Positions 34,152 through 42,960 are shown, counted from the first letter of the stretch. The stretch is 42,960 bases of DNA from Paraburkholderia elongata (GCF_013177735.1 NZ_WOEZ01000254.1:1-42960), one strand, 5' to 3'. The notes: generated by a model from the sequence alone, not told the origin. A program made the numbers and translations.

Positions 34152-35222
34152 TCATGCTTGCGGAAGTAGCCCTCGTAATCGTCCTTCGTCAGCACGGCAG
34201 CCGGCCGCTACCACATCGCGCTCGACGACTATTGCAACAACCGCGATCGTGTCGCCGACTTTCACCAACCCAGGAAAGTGTCGGGCTACGACAATCCCGT
34301 CTCGCCGTGCTCTGTATTCGACCGCCGGCACGCCGGTGCGACTCGTGTCGTAGATGCGTGCCAGGACATCGCCGCACGTAACTGTTTCGCCAAGGTCGCG
34401 GCACATCTCCAGCAATCCGCCGTGGTCGCTGGTGGTGTAGCAGGATCCGTCCGGCATATCGAGGAGTGTCGTCGTGCGCCGCTCCGTACCCGGTTGCCCA
34501 TCACCCTCCAGGATGCCGGCGTACCGTAAGAAGCCACGCACGCCCCGGTCAGCAATAGCGACGCTTTTCGCCGTTGACGCACCGCCGCCGCCGAGTTCCG
34601 TCGATACGAACACCTTGCCAGCCTCCTCGACTGCCGTGTCAAACATCCCGACGCTGTCGAGTTCGAGAAGCCGCATCGAGTACGGGGCGCCGAATGCTCG
34701 CATCGCGGCCTCGCAACGTGCCTGCTGAGCCTTGTCGTCGAGCACGTGGATCGCGGCAAATGGCACGAAATCGAGCGTGCGACCGCCAGCGTGAATGTCG
34801 AGCACGTAATCCGCAAGCGGGAGCAGGTACCGCTGGAAGTAGTCAGCGATTTTCTCCGTCACGGTGCCGTCGGGCCTGCCTGGGAAGCTGCGGTTCAGGT
34901 TGCCCGCGTCAATCGGCGAAGTGCGTGTACCGGCCTGGAACGCCGGATAGTTCATGAACGGAATGATAATGACCCGTCCACGCACGTCGTGTGCGCGAAG
35001 CTCGCCTGCAAGCTTCGACAACGCAACGGGGCCTTCGTATTCGTCCCCGTGGTTGCCGCCCGTAAGCAAGACGGTTGGTCCCTCACCACGTTTCACGACC
35101 GCAACCGGAATCATGACCGTGCCCCACGCAGAATCGTCCCGTGAGTACGGCAGTTTCAAGAACCCATGTTGCTCGCCATCGGCGTCGAAATCGACAGTGG
35201 GGGTTATTGGTGAAGCCAGCAT
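34152..35222 (-). CDS. doeB: N-acetyl-L-2,4-diaminobutyrate deacetylase (ectoine catabolism)
   Basis: The 356-residue protein belongs to the succinylglutamate desuccinylase/aspartoacylase family. Zinc ligands are visible as H58 and E61 in GGNHGDEYEG and H144 in LDIHAGG, and the C-terminal beta domain (VEYRARRDGIVVARHFPGLV) is typical of DoeB. DoeB removes the acetyl group from N-alpha-acetyl-diaminobutyrate, the second step of ectoine breakdown. The ATG at 35222 has AAGGAG upstream. It lies 182 bases after doeA on the same strand. Confidence 0.87.
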   Translation of the reverse strand: MLASPITPTVDFDADGEQHGFLKLPYSRDDSAWGTVMIPVAVVKRGEGPTVLLTGGNHGDEYEGPVALSKLAGELRAHDVRGRVIIIPFMNYPAFQAGTRTSPIDAGNLNRSFPGRPDGTVTEKIADYFQRYLLPLADYVLDIHAGGRTLDFVPFAAIHVLDDKAQQARCEAAMRAFGAPYSMRLLELDSVGMFDTAVEEAGKVFVSTELGGGGASTAKSVAIADRGVRGFLRYAGILEGDGQPGTERRTTTLLDMPDGSCYTTSDHGGLLEMCRDLGETVTCGDVLARIYDTSRTGVPAVEYRARRDGIVVARHFPGLVKVGDTIAVVAIVVERDVVAAGCRADEGRLRGLLPQA

Positions 35223-35404
35223 CGGGCCACTCCTTGATAAAAGTTCGTGTGGCGCCTTACGGTAGATCAGGACACCTTAATTGGACATCACCGGCGCCCC
35301 GGTCGTCACCGTTTCGCACAACAATCAACTCACAGTGCTCCGGAGAAGTTGAGCAGCAATGCCCTCATCCACTTCTCCCGAAACACGCGTCAACTTAGAA
35401 CAAG

Positions 35405-36613
35405 TCAGTTTTTGACAAAGAGCTTCCGCGGAACATCGCACAGACATGATGAACCTGTCGGTGTAATAACGATGCTCTCGGTAATCTCCAGTCCCCAGTC
35501 CTCGAACCACAGGCCAGGCATGAAGTGGAAAGTCATGCCCGGCTCCAGCACTGTTTTATCCCCGACGCGCAAGCTCGTAGTACGCTCGCCCCAGTCTGGG
35601 GGATAGCTCATTCCGATCGGATATCCCACGCGACCACTTTTCTGAATGCCGTGCCGATTCATGACAGAAAAGAAGGCCGTTGCAATATCCTCGCACGTGT
35701 TTCCCGGCTTGGCAGCTTCAAGCCCAGCCTCAATTCCTTCAATAACCGCTTTTTCGGCGTCCAGGAATTTCTGCGGAGGCTGACCGATATATACCGTTCT
35801 CGACAACGGGCAGTGGTATCTTCTATAAACCCCTGCAATTTCGAAGAAGGTACCCGCACCGCGCTGGAACTTCGAATCGTCCCACGTCAAATGAGGAGTA
35901 GCAGCCTCAATTCCGGTCGGAACCAGAGGCACAATCGACGGATAATCCCCACCGAAATCATCCACACCCCGAATCGCGGTTGCGAAAATTTCAGCAACCA
36001 GATCGTTCTTCCGCATACCCGGTTCGATCAAATCGAGGATTCGACCGTACATCTTCTCCAGGATGCGCCCCCCGATCCGCATATAGCGCAGTTCGGTCTC
36101 CGACTTCACGGCGCGTTGACGGTTAACGAGCCCTGTCGCATCCACCCACGAGTTCTTCGGCAAATGCTTCTGCAGTGTCGTAAGCGACGCCGCAGAAAAG
36201 TAGAAGCTGTCCATTTCCACCCCGACAGCCAAACCTTCCCAGTGACGACCCGCAATCACTTCGCGAGCAAGGTACTCCATCGGATGCAAGTCACGCTGGA
36301 CATACTCCTCCGGGTACGCGAACAATGCGGCATCGGTCATGTAAGTGGTCGCTTTGGCACCGTTGAGATCGATGCCGCGTCCGAACCAGACGGGTTCGTT
36401 ATCCATCGAAACAACCACACATTGATGGTTGTAAAACGAATAGCCATCGTACCCCGACATCCAACCGATATTGGCGGGGTCCGACACGATCAGCAAATCC
36501 ATGCCTCTCGAGACCATCTCGGTACGTACTTTTTCTAAGCGAACCAAATATTCCGCGCGATCGAAAAACTTTCGAAGCTTTGGAAATCCGGTGTCACTTG
36601 AGATTTCGCTCAT
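35405..36613 (-). CDS. doeA: Ectoine hydrolase (M24 peptidase-like)
   Basis: The 402-residue protein is an M24 (creatinase/prolidase-like) protein with the ectoine hydrolase pattern (PANIGWMSGYDGYSFYNHQC, GTFFEIAGVYRRYHCPLSRT, PIGMSYPPDWGE). It opens the ectoine ring to N-acetyl-diaminobutyrate. From memory, the homologue EutD uses a glutamate near position 255 for covalent catalysis; E258 in FFEIAG is a plausible equivalent. The ATG at 36613 has GAGG eight bases upstream. The neighbouring doeB makes the assignment firm. Confidence 0.87.
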   Translation of the reverse strand: MSEISSDTGFPKLRKFFDRAEYLVRLEKVRTEMVSRGMDLLIVSDPANIGWMSGYDGYSFYNHQCVVVSMDNEPVWFGRGIDLNGAKATTYMTDAALFAYPEEYVQRDLHPMEYLAREVIAGRHWEGLAVGVEMDSFYFSAASLTTLQKHLPKNSWVDATGLVNRQRAVKSETELRYMRIGGRILEKMYGRILDLIEPGMRKNDLVAEIFATAIRGVDDFGGDYPSIVPLVPTGIEAATPHLTWDDSKFQRGAGTFFEIAGVYRRYHCPLSRTVYIGQPPQKFLDAEKAVIEGIEAGLEAAKPGNTCEDIATAFFSVMNRHGIQKSGRVGYPIGMSYPPDWGERTTSLRVGDKTVLEPGMTFHFMPGLWFEDWGLEITESIVITPTGSSCLCDVPRKLFVKN

Positions 36614-36723
36614 TGACAATACCTCATAAAATGAATTTTCGTTCCTTCAATAATCCAATTTTGAAAAATCGAATGTACGAAAGTCCTCTCTTTACTTTAC
36701 GTCTCAAACTTGAGAAACAAACA

Positions 36724-36756
36724 TCCGGGAGCTCGACTCGACCAGTTGCTCCCGGA
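36724..36756 (-). terminator. Hairpin after the LivJ-like gene
   Basis: TCCGGGAGC pairs perfectly with GCTCCCGGA (9 bp) around a 15-base loop, 10 bases beyond the stop of the binding-protein gene. On minus it is followed by a T-rich stretch (TGTTTGTTTCTC), as expected for an intrinsic terminator. It would partly separate the binding-protein gene from doeA. Confidence 0.65.
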
Positions 36757-36765
36757 CGGAACCGC

Positions 36766-37920
36766 TTACATCGTCACTTGGTCGACGAACGTCTTCTTCC
36801 CGTTTTGATAGTCAAAGATCGAGATCACACCGTTCCGAAGATCCCCTTTCTCATCAAATTTGGTTTCACCAGTAACGCCGCGATAGTCGGTGGCCGGCGT
36901 CGCAGCCAGAATCTTTGCTGGATCTGTCGAATTCACACGACGCATCGCATCTACCACGATATACACAGCGTCGTAAGTGAACGGTGCATAGATTTCCATC
37001 GCATGCCCAAAACGCTTTTGATATTTGGCCTTGAACGCGGCGCCTCCCGGCATCTTCTCCGGGGACGCTCCGGGCTGAGAGCACACTACGCGATCAACCG
37101 CGCTTCCCGCCAGCGCTTCCAATCTGTCAGAGCATACGCCATCACCAGAAAGAATCTTCGCCTGCAAGCCAAGTTGTGCGGACTGTTTGGCGAAAGGCCC
37201 CCCGGTTGCATCCAGACCGCCATACATGATTGCGTCAGGTCTTTCACTCTTGATTTTCGTCAAAATGGCGTGAAAATCGACAGCTTTATCGTTCGTGGTG
37301 TCTCGAGAGAGGACTTGGATACCCAGGTTTTTTGCCGCTTTTGCGAACTCATCCGCCAAGCCTTGGCCGTATGCCGTAGCATCGTCAACGATCGCAACGG
37401 TTTTGATCTTCAGTTTCTCGCTTGCATAGTTTGCCAGCGCAGGACCTTGTTGCGCGTCAGTGGCAACCAGGCGGAAGACGTTTTTGAAACCCTGTCGCGT
37501 GAGAGTCGGGTTGGTCGCCGATGGTGTGATCATCGTAATTCCCGCGTCGCTATAAATTTTTGATGCCGGAATCGAAGTGCCCGACTCCATGTGACCAACG
37601 ACCGCCACCACTTTCTCGTCAACGAGCTTCTGTGCCACCTGGGTAGCCGTCCTCGGGTCTGCGCCGTCGTCTTCACCGTCCAATTGCAGAACGACCTTCT
37701 GACCACCAATCACGAGGCCTTTTGCGTTGATCTCCTCGACCGCGAGCCTTGCACCATTCTCGTTGTCTTTACCCAACTGTGCGACAGGGCCAGTGAGCGG
37801 AGCAACATGGCCGATCACCACTGTCTCATCTGCGACCGCCGGTGCCGGGTAGACGACCGCGAAAGCACATGAAAGCGACGAGAGCGCCGCAATATACGAA
37901 AGGGATTCAATTTTGCGCAT
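36766..37920 (-). CDS. LivJ-like periplasmic amino-acid-binding protein
   Basis: The 384-residue product has a signal peptide (cut near APAVADETVV) and the type I periplasmic binding fold of branched-chain amino acid ABC systems (VIGHVAPLTGPVAQLGKDNE, VVAVVGHMESGTSIPASKIY, YAPFTYDAVYIVVDAM). No permease or ATPase genes are present in this window. Its place inside the ectoine cluster suggests it may bind ectoine or a related compound, or supply a shared permease. The ATG at 37920 has AGGTGG upstream. A hairpin follows the stop. Confidence 0.85.
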   Translation of the reverse strand: MRKIESLSYIAALSSLSCAFAVVYPAPAVADETVVIGHVAPLTGPVAQLGKDNENGARLAVEEINAKGLVIGGQKVVLQLDGEDDGADPRTATQVAQKLVDEKVVAVVGHMESGTSIPASKIYSDAGITMITPSATNPTLTRQGFKNVFRLVATDAQQGPALANYASEKLKIKTVAIVDDATAYGQGLADEFAKAAKNLGIQVLSRDTTNDKAVDFHAILTKIKSERPDAIMYGGLDATGGPFAKQSAQLGLQAKILSGDGVCSDRLEALAGSAVDRVVCSQPGASPEKMPGGAAFKAKYQKRFGHAMEIYAPFTYDAVYIVVDAMRRVNSTDPAKILAATPATDYRGVTGETKFDEKGDLRNGVISIFDYQNGKKTFVDQVTM

Positions 37921-37988
37921 GATCACCACCTGTTATTGAACGTGAGATAACTCAAAATCACTGCGCTTTTCGGTATTAACGAAAAGAT

Positions 37989-38558
37989 TTATGCGACATC
38001 GACAATTTCGTTTGACTCGACCTCCGTCAAGACTACCCGACGCGGCACAATTGAATTCCTTGAACTCTCTGCTGTTGGACATCCCGTGTGCAGGTGGACA
38101 ATCAAATCGTAAGTTGTCGATTGCCGAGATAGCAGAAGGGCCATAACCTCGCCTTTCGACACACGGATTGCGTGCCAACATCCCGGGCGCACGCATGTCC
38201 CCATGCCTATTGGAATTTCAAAGGCTCCGATTGAGTCAATGTCAGGGCCACCAGATTCATTGCTGGCAGCAACAATTTGGATCAACGGCCCGGTCAGTGG
38301 CACAACCGCTTGCTGAGTCAACAAGCGTGTCTCGAGGGTGCGCACAATCGGGTCGTCGTCGCTGAAGTTGCCCCACACAATTTCGGTCTTGTTCGGAGCC
38401 CCCGTATCGAACAGGTGCTCCCGCCACATCGACAGCGTGGCGCCTTTGAAGAACGGCTTGTCGCCGGCAGTAGCCATTGCTTTACCCAACACCCAGCCAA
38501 ACGGAGAAAAAGACTCCGGCGTCAGTTGCTTGACAGTGAGTAAAGGTGCTGTGCTCAT
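37989..38558 (-). CDS. AllA-like protein (ureidoglycolate lyase family)
   Basis: The 189-residue product matches the ureidoglycolate lyase (AllA) cupin fold: LTPESFSPFGWVLG at the start, VVPLTGPLIQIVAAS in the middle and PGCWHAIRVSKGEVMALLLS near the end. AllA splits ureidoglycolate in purine breakdown, but no allantoin genes are nearby, so the real substrate may be different. It is the first gene of the minus-strand group leading to the binding-protein gene (68 bases on). The start at 38558 has only a weak ribosome binding site. Confidence 0.65.
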   Translation of the reverse strand: MSTAPLLTVKQLTPESFSPFGWVLGKAMATAGDKPFFKGATLSMWREHLFDTGAPNKTEIVWGNFSDDDPIVRTLETRLLTQQAVVPLTGPLIQIVAASNESGGPDIDSIGAFEIPIGMGTCVRPGCWHAIRVSKGEVMALLLSRQSTTYDLIVHLHTGCPTAESSRNSIVPRRVVLTEVESNEIVDVA

Positions 38559-39110
38559 TCGTGCTCGCTGAATTTCCAGGATGCAACTTGCCGGTCTGCC
38601 AGATTCCAAAAGCGCCGTCGTGAATCTTTCGGGATTACGGGCACATTGCGTTGAGAAGCACTGTCGGCAGCGGGATGTCCGATCTGAACGGCTTCGCAAC
38701 GTGTGCCAGGTTTCATGCCTCCTCTCCTCGAATTCATTTGGAATGGAGAGAGTTTCCGCCGGCAATAAAAGCGCAATACGGCGTTTGGTCGCTACATCAC
38801 GCAGATAATCTGCATTTTTGTCTTCGTCGCGCACAATTTGTGCGGACCGTCAACTGGCAGGGAATCGCCGCACGTTTGACTACCCGGAGGTGTTGTGCGC
38901 CGGGCCAAGAGCCGTAGGTCGTGCGGTCGAGCGTGCAGCGGCCAGTCGCCTCGACGGGAATACGCCCTCAATGCCACGCGGCGTTGAAAAGCTGCGTAGC
39001 GAGAGGAACATCGCCGGAATTCGACGTCACAATCAATTCAAGTGCGCTTTTTCAGCGAGGCACCGACGCTACCATGTATACGTCGTTTGACGAGCTTATG
39101 AGGACACGTC
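38559..39110. other. Divergent promoter region of the ectoine cluster
   Basis: This 552-base gap lies between the AllA-like gene (minus) and doeC (plus). Open frames in it have no recognisable homology. It is a likely place for the control sites of the Lrp-type regulator, but I could not identify a clear operator by eye. Confidence 0.45.
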
Positions 39111-40589
39111 GTGAAAGAGTTAGCAAGAAATGCACTGGCTTCGCTGAGCCGCGCGGACCTGTTGGAACACCGGTCCTACGTGAACGGTTCGTGGAAAGCC
39201 GGCCAAGAGAAGATAAGTGTCATCGATCCCGCAACCAGCGAAGTGATTGCCCAAGTGGACATGCTTTCCGCGCATGCCATTGATGCCGCGGTCGATGCCG
39301 CGCGAGCTGCGTTTGAAGGCTGGCGCGAACTTGTTCCGACCGCACGTGGCGCGATTCTTCGAAGGTGGGCTGCATTGCTGCGGAGCAACTCCGGAGACCT
39401 CTCCGTAATCATGACGTCGGAGCAAGGCAAGCCTATCAAGGAATCGCGCGGGGAGATCGAGTACGCCGCGAATTTTCTCGACTGGTTTGCAGCCGAAGGT
39501 GAACGTGCCTATGGTGAGACTATTCCGAGCCACCTGGCGGGTAGCCGGCTGACTGTCACCTGGCACCCAATCGGAGTGACGGCGGCGGTTACACCCTGGA
39601 ATTTTCCGATCGCGATGATTACGCGCAAGGCCGGCGCTGCGCTCGCAGCGGGTTGCCCGATGATCGTCAAGCCCGCGCCGGAAACGCCGCTATGCGCGCT
39701 GGCCATCGCAAAACTGGCTGACGAAGCAGGTATGCCGGCGGGTGTGTTTCAGGTCATCAACGGCGACGCGGCCGAGATGTCCAAACGTCTTCTTGAAGCT
39801 ACGGAGGTCCGCTCCTTCAGCTTCACCGGTTCGACCACGGTGGGCCGAATCCTGCTGCGCCAGTCGGCAGAGACGGTCAAGAAGGTCTCGATGGAACTGG
39901 GCGGTCACGCACCTTTCATCGTATTTGATGACGCGTCTCTCGAGGTCGCGGTCGAGGGCTGTATTGATGCGAAGTTTGCGACGTCTGGCCAGGATTGTCT
40001 TGCTGCAAACAGAATCTACGTCCAGCGATCCATCTACGAGCAGTTTGTGGAGAAGTTTTCGACCGCTGTCAAAGAGCTGAAGGTGGGACATGGTCTGGAT
40101 CCCAGCTCCGACATCGGCCCGATGACTCGTCCGTCTGTGTCTGCGAAATGTCGCGACCAGATTGGGCAGGCAGTAAGCGCGGGAGCCCGCGTCGTTGCAG
40201 GTGGAGGCACCTCTCCGCTGGGGCACCAGTTCGTTCCTCCGACAGTTCTGGCTGACGTCGCAGATGACATGGATATTGCGAAGGAGGAGACGTTCGGTCC
40301 GGTCGCCGCAATCCTGCCGTTTGATACCGAAGCTGAAGTACTGCAACGCGCAAACAATTCCGAATACGGTCTCGCTGCGTATGTCTACACGAGCAACCTG
40401 AATCGTGCGATGCGTATGTCCGATCGACTGGAGTACGGGATGGTGGCCGTCAATACACCGAAGTTCACGGGTGCATCGATTCCGTTCGGGGGATGGAAGC
40501 AGTCGGGCCTTGGGCGGGAAGGATCGCGCTACGGCATGGGTGATTACATGGAGCAGAAGTACACCTGCTTCGGCAATTTGAAGGATTAA
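39111..40589 (+). CDS. doeC: Semialdehyde dehydrogenase, probably aspartate-semialdehyde (DoeC-like)
   Basis: The 492-residue protein is a full-length NAD(P)-dependent aldehyde dehydrogenase: TPWNFPIAMITRK (cofactor site), FTGSTTVGR, catalytic E262 (MELGGHAPF) and nucleophile C296 (SGQDCLAANR). By overall sequence it looks like succinate-semialdehyde dehydrogenase. Because it is followed after 10 bases by a DoeD-like transaminase within an ectoine cluster, I assign the DoeC step, aspartate semialdehyde to aspartate. The start is GTG at 39111 with GAGGA upstream. A role in GABA use remains possible. Confidence 0.75.
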   Translation: MKELARNALASLSRADLLEHRSYVNGSWKAGQEKISVIDPATSEVIAQVDMLSAHAIDAAVDAARAAFEGWRELVPTARGAILRRWAALLRSNSGDLSVIMTSEQGKPIKESRGEIEYAANFLDWFAAEGERAYGETIPSHLAGSRLTVTWHPIGVTAAVTPWNFPIAMITRKAGAALAAGCPMIVKPAPETPLCALAIAKLADEAGMPAGVFQVINGDAAEMSKRLLEATEVRSFSFTGSTTVGRILLRQSAETVKKVSMELGGHAPFIVFDDASLEVAVEGCIDAKFATSGQDCLAANRIYVQRSIYEQFVEKFSTAVKELKVGHGLDPSSDIGPMTRPSVSAKCRDQIGQAVSAGARVVAGGGTSPLGHQFVPPTVLADVADDMDIAKEETFGPVAAILPFDTEAEVLQRANNSEYGLAAYVYTSNLNRAMRMSDRLEYGMVAVNTPKFTGASIPFGGWKQSGLGREGSRYGMGDYMEQKYTCFGNLKD

Positions 40590-40599
40590 GGAGATAGAC

Positions 40600-41997
40600 A
40601 TGGATATCAAAAAGATTTCGGAAATGGATCGCAATTCGGTCCTCCATCCGTTCACGCAGCTTCACGATTTTGCTGCCGGGAAGGCCGGAGATCCCACGAT
40701 CGTTGAAGGTGGCAAGGGCATTCGCATTCGCGACGCCGAAGGCCGCGAGTACATTGACGGGTTCGCCGGTCTCTACTGCGTCAACGTTGGCTACGGCCGC
40801 GACGAAGTCGCCGAGGCGATTGCGCGGCAAGCCTACAAGCTCGCCTATTACCACACGTACGCTGCACACACGACGGAGGAGCTTGCCAAACTGTCTGACC
40901 GCCTCGTCAAGATGGCGCCGGGCAAGATGAGCAAGGTGTTCTACGGCCTTTCCGGCTCCGACGCCAACGAAACGCAGGCGAAGCTCGTCTGGTACTACAA
41001 CAATCTTCGCGGGCTGCCGAAGAAGAAGAAGATCATCGCGCGTGAACGCGGATACCACGGGTGCTCAGTTGTGTCCGGCTCGATGACGGGCATGAGCTTC
41101 TATCACGACTACATGGACCTGCCGGTCTCGGGAATTTTGCATACGGGCGTACCCCATTATTATTGGGGTGCAAATCCGAGTGAGACGGAGCTGGAGTTCT
41201 CGGCACGTCGTGCTCGCGAGCTGGAGGAACTCATTCTTCGTGAGGGCCCGGAAACTGTCGGTGCATTCATCGCTGAACCTGTCCTCGGCACGGGCGGCAT
41301 CACGCCCCCACCGGAAGGCTACTGGGCAGCGATCCAACCGGTTCTGGCGAAATACGATGTCCTGCTGATTGCAGACGAAGTGATCACAGGCTTCGGTCGT
41401 ACCGGCGCGATGTTTGGTTCGCAAAAGTACGGGATCGAGCCGGACCTCATCACCGTCGCGAAGGGGCTCACGTCCGCGTACGCGCCACTGTCGGCATGTA
41501 TTGTGGGCGAAAAAGTCTATGAGGTGCTCGACGCAGGTGCACAGAAGGTCGGTGCCTTCTCGCATGGCTACACGTACTCTGGCCATCCGATTGGCGTTGC
41601 AGCTGCGAATGCAGTCCTCGACATCGTCGAGCGTGAGGACCTCCCCGGAAATGCCGCAAACGTCGGCGAATATTTCCAGACGGCACTAGAGGATGCGTTC
41701 AGCGATTCGCCGATCGTCGGTGAGGTTCGTGGTGTTGGCCTCATGGCAGCGGTTGAATTCGTTGCTGACCCGGCGACCAAGCAACGCTTTGACGCGCAAC
41801 TGAAGGTCGGGGCACGAGTGTCGAAAGCCGCTCGAGACCGCGGGCTGATCGCTCGCGCGATGCCGCACGGCGACATCCTGGGTTTCGCTCCTCCGCTCAC
41901 GATTACCAAGGCGGAGATCGACGACATCGTTGGCATTGCTCGTCAGGCGGTCTCACAGGTTGAGAACGAACTGGCCAAAGAGCCGACGCATTCCTAA
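40600..41997 (+). CDS. doeD: Class III aminotransferase, probable diaminobutyrate transaminase
   Basis: The 465-residue protein is a PLP-dependent class III (omega) aminotransferase: pyridoxal-phosphate lysine K288 in ITVAKGLTSAY, D259 in LLIADEVITGFGRTG and GSDANETQAKL. Its N-terminus (NSVLHPFTQLHDFAAGKAGD) resembles DoeD, which converts L-2,4-diaminobutyrate to aspartate semialdehyde. GGAG precedes the ATG, 10 bases after the dehydrogenase stop, so the two form an operon that ends at a terminator. Confidence 0.8.
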   Translation: MDIKKISEMDRNSVLHPFTQLHDFAAGKAGDPTIVEGGKGIRIRDAEGREYIDGFAGLYCVNVGYGRDEVAEAIARQAYKLAYYHTYAAHTTEELAKLSDRLVKMAPGKMSKVFYGLSGSDANETQAKLVWYYNNLRGLPKKKKIIARERGYHGCSVVSGSMTGMSFYHDYMDLPVSGILHTGVPHYYWGANPSETELEFSARRARELEELILREGPETVGAFIAEPVLGTGGITPPPEGYWAAIQPVLAKYDVLLIADEVITGFGRTGAMFGSQKYGIEPDLITVAKGLTSAYAPLSACIVGEKVYEVLDAGAQKVGAFSHGYTYSGHPIGVAAANAVLDIVEREDLPGNAANVGEYFQTALEDAFSDSPIVGEVRGVGLMAAVEFVADPATKQRFDAQLKVGARVSKAARDRGLIARAMPHGDILGFAPPLTITKAEIDDIVGIARQAVSQVENELAKEPTHS

Positions 41998-42030
41998 GTT
42001 TCTCTGACCGCTCTTAGGTCCGAGAGTTAG

Positions 42031-42068
42031 CTCCTTTACGTCGCGCGATGTTTAGGAGCTCTTTTTAC
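42031..42068 (+). terminator. Intrinsic terminator after doeD
   Basis: AGCTCCT (42031-42037) pairs with AGGAGCT (42056-42062) and is followed directly by CTTTTT. It lies 34 bases after the doeD stop. Confidence 0.75.
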
Positions 42069-42227
42069 TCCGCGAGACGTCCGTATCCGCTCGCGCGCCA
42101 TGTCACGCTCTCGATTGGTTGGACAAGGAACCGAAATCGGGAGCATACGAAGCCAGTTCACAACACCATCCCAGCAGTCAAGAAAAAATAGACAGGACCT
42201 TGCCGGCGCCCTCCTATCCGAATCAAT

Positions 42228-42710
42228 CTAAATTGATGCGCCTAAAGGCATCGGCAGAGTAAAGCCAGCTTTAACGCGATCCATAACAACCATCGTTTTG
42301 AAAGACTTAATATCCGTATTCTCGTAGAAGAAACGCCTGGTAAATTGCTCGTAGTCTTCCATATTGTTTGCAGTAACCAGTAGAACAAAGTCTGCATCAC
42401 CAGTAACGTAGAAGCCGCTCATTACCTCGGTAGTATTGCAGATCGCCTGCTTGAAGCGGTCAACGATATCCGCCCGCTCCCGCTCCAAGGTGACGAGGAC
42501 CAACATCGTCACGTTCCGGCCAATCGCCTTGGGTGAAACGATTGAAATGTCTGCTTCAATCACGCCCTCTGATCGCAACCGCTTCAGTCGACGCTGGACT
42601 CCAGTTGCGGACAATCCGACCTTTTCTCCAAGCTCGTCGCTGGTCAGGCGATTGTTACGTTGCACAAGGTCAAGAATGCGAGCGTCGATTTTGTCGAGAT
42701 CCATGGTCAT
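42228..42710 (-). CDS. doeX: Lrp/AsnC-family regulator, probable DoeX
   Basis: The 160-residue protein has an AsnC-type helix-turn-helix (LTSDELGEKVGLSATGVQRR) and a C-terminal RAM/Lrp effector domain (about residues 70-145, VLVTLERERADIVDRF and GFYVTGDADFVLLV). Such proteins sense amino acids or their derivatives. In Halomonas the AsnC-type DoeX accompanies ectoine breakdown genes, so the same role is inferred. Start is ATG at 42710 or 42704; neither has a strong ribosome binding site. It converges on doeD. Confidence 0.75.
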   Translation of the reverse strand: MTMDLDKIDARILDLVQRNNRLTSDELGEKVGLSATGVQRRLKRLRSEGVIEADISIVSPKAIGRNVTMLVLVTLERERADIVDRFKQAICNTTEVMSGFYVTGDADFVLLVTANNMEDYEQFTRRFFYENTDIKSFKTMVVMDRVKAGFTLPMPLGASI

Positions 42711-42928
42711 TACGGTGTGGCTATTAAACAACTGACAGAATAGCGGAAGTCCTCTCAAGCATCTAGCACGCGACACGGCGTGGTCAATCTCGACGTTGCG
42801 CGACAGAGATCGTGATAGGCGCAACCGTCTGTTGACTAGGAGGTTGTCGGAGTTTGCGCCGAGGTTGGTCATCCGGGCGGGCACGTTGGGCGTTAATGAA
42901 TCAGCCAGTTCACTGAGAGAGCCCATAG

Positions 42929-42960
42929 ATGAGTCGCTTCGTGCCCGTTGATCGTCAGAC
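42929..42960 (+). CDS. Start of an IS1182-type transposase, cut by the window edge
   Basis: Reading from ATG 42929 gives MSRFVPVDRQ and then the window ends. This is the usual N-terminus of IS1182-family DDE transposases, and GAGAGAG lies upstream of the ATG. Only ten codons are present, so the family call is from recognition of this opening. The edge of the element within 42711-42928 cannot be set. Confidence 0.6.
   Translation, partial: MSRFVPVDRQ

Noticed and set aside
33772..34353. Open frame of 193 codons on plus upstream of gltS
   Set aside because: No recognisable similarity; it runs antisense into doeB and crosses a clear regulatory palindrome.
38559..38834. N-terminal extension of the AllA-like gene (92 more codons open)
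   Set aside because: The extension lacks similarity to the family, whose conserved start is at LTPESFSPFG just after the chosen ATG.

Overview
The window looks like a Burkholderiaceae genome, most likely Paraburkholderia, Caballeronia or a close relative. The evidence is a high-GC sequence, many GTG starts, PqiABC-type and RND envelope operons, a patatin/acetoacetate decarboxylase pair, a FixJ-type two-component system and a doe-type ectoine degradation cluster. Genus is inferred from gene content. Both window ends fall inside insertion sequences: an IS110-family transposase start at 1-36 (minus) and what looks like an IS1182-family transposase start at 42929-42960 (plus). The window may therefore be an assembly contig that stops at repeats. 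No rRNA, tRNA or CRISPR array was recognised.

Layout. 1-1161: the IS110 end cuts off the 5' part of an NRAMP metal transporter gene, which also carries an internal frameshift. 1310-6089: an OsmC-like protein and a divergent GntR/FCD regulator share a palindromic operator; then come two small envelope proteins and a DedA-PAP2-LssY fusion whose PAP2 active site looks degenerate. 6383-17035 (minus): eight tightly packed genes, read as one operon: SYLF lipoprotein, glycine-zipper protein, RND adaptor, RND pump, outer-membrane channel, pqiA, pqiB, pqiC. 17190-19945 (minus): a stand-alone receiver protein, a FixJ-type response regulator and a PAS histidine kinase. 20578-22506: patatin and acetoacetate decarboxylase. 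22624-31067: a small secreted protein, an outer-membrane transporter-like protein, a DUF4239 membrane protein, a large repeat-rich exported protein and a large MscS-type channel. 31150-33727: a BamE-like lipoprotein, a DUF1566 protein and the GltS glutamate carrier. 34152-42710: ectoine catabolism (doeB, doeA, a LivJ-like binding protein and an AllA-like protein on minus; doeC and doeD on plus; doeX on minus).

Main discovery. Six intergenic sites between 17141 and 33875 carry one inverted repeat, TTGGACC-N2-GGTCCAA. They lie in front of the SYLF/RND/Pqi operon, the receiver gene, the kinase and patatin genes, the small secreted and outer-membrane protein genes, the DUF4239 and repeat-protein genes, and gltS. 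Two 7-bp arms with a 2-bp gap is the 7-2-7 layout bound by NarL/FixJ-type DNA-binding domains, and a FixJ-type regulator is encoded among the sites. I infer a local regulon in which this two-component system controls envelope lipid transport, efflux, secreted proteins, ketone-body metabolism and glutamate uptake. I do not recall a description of this motif. The sequence shows the sites; the regulator assignment is inference.
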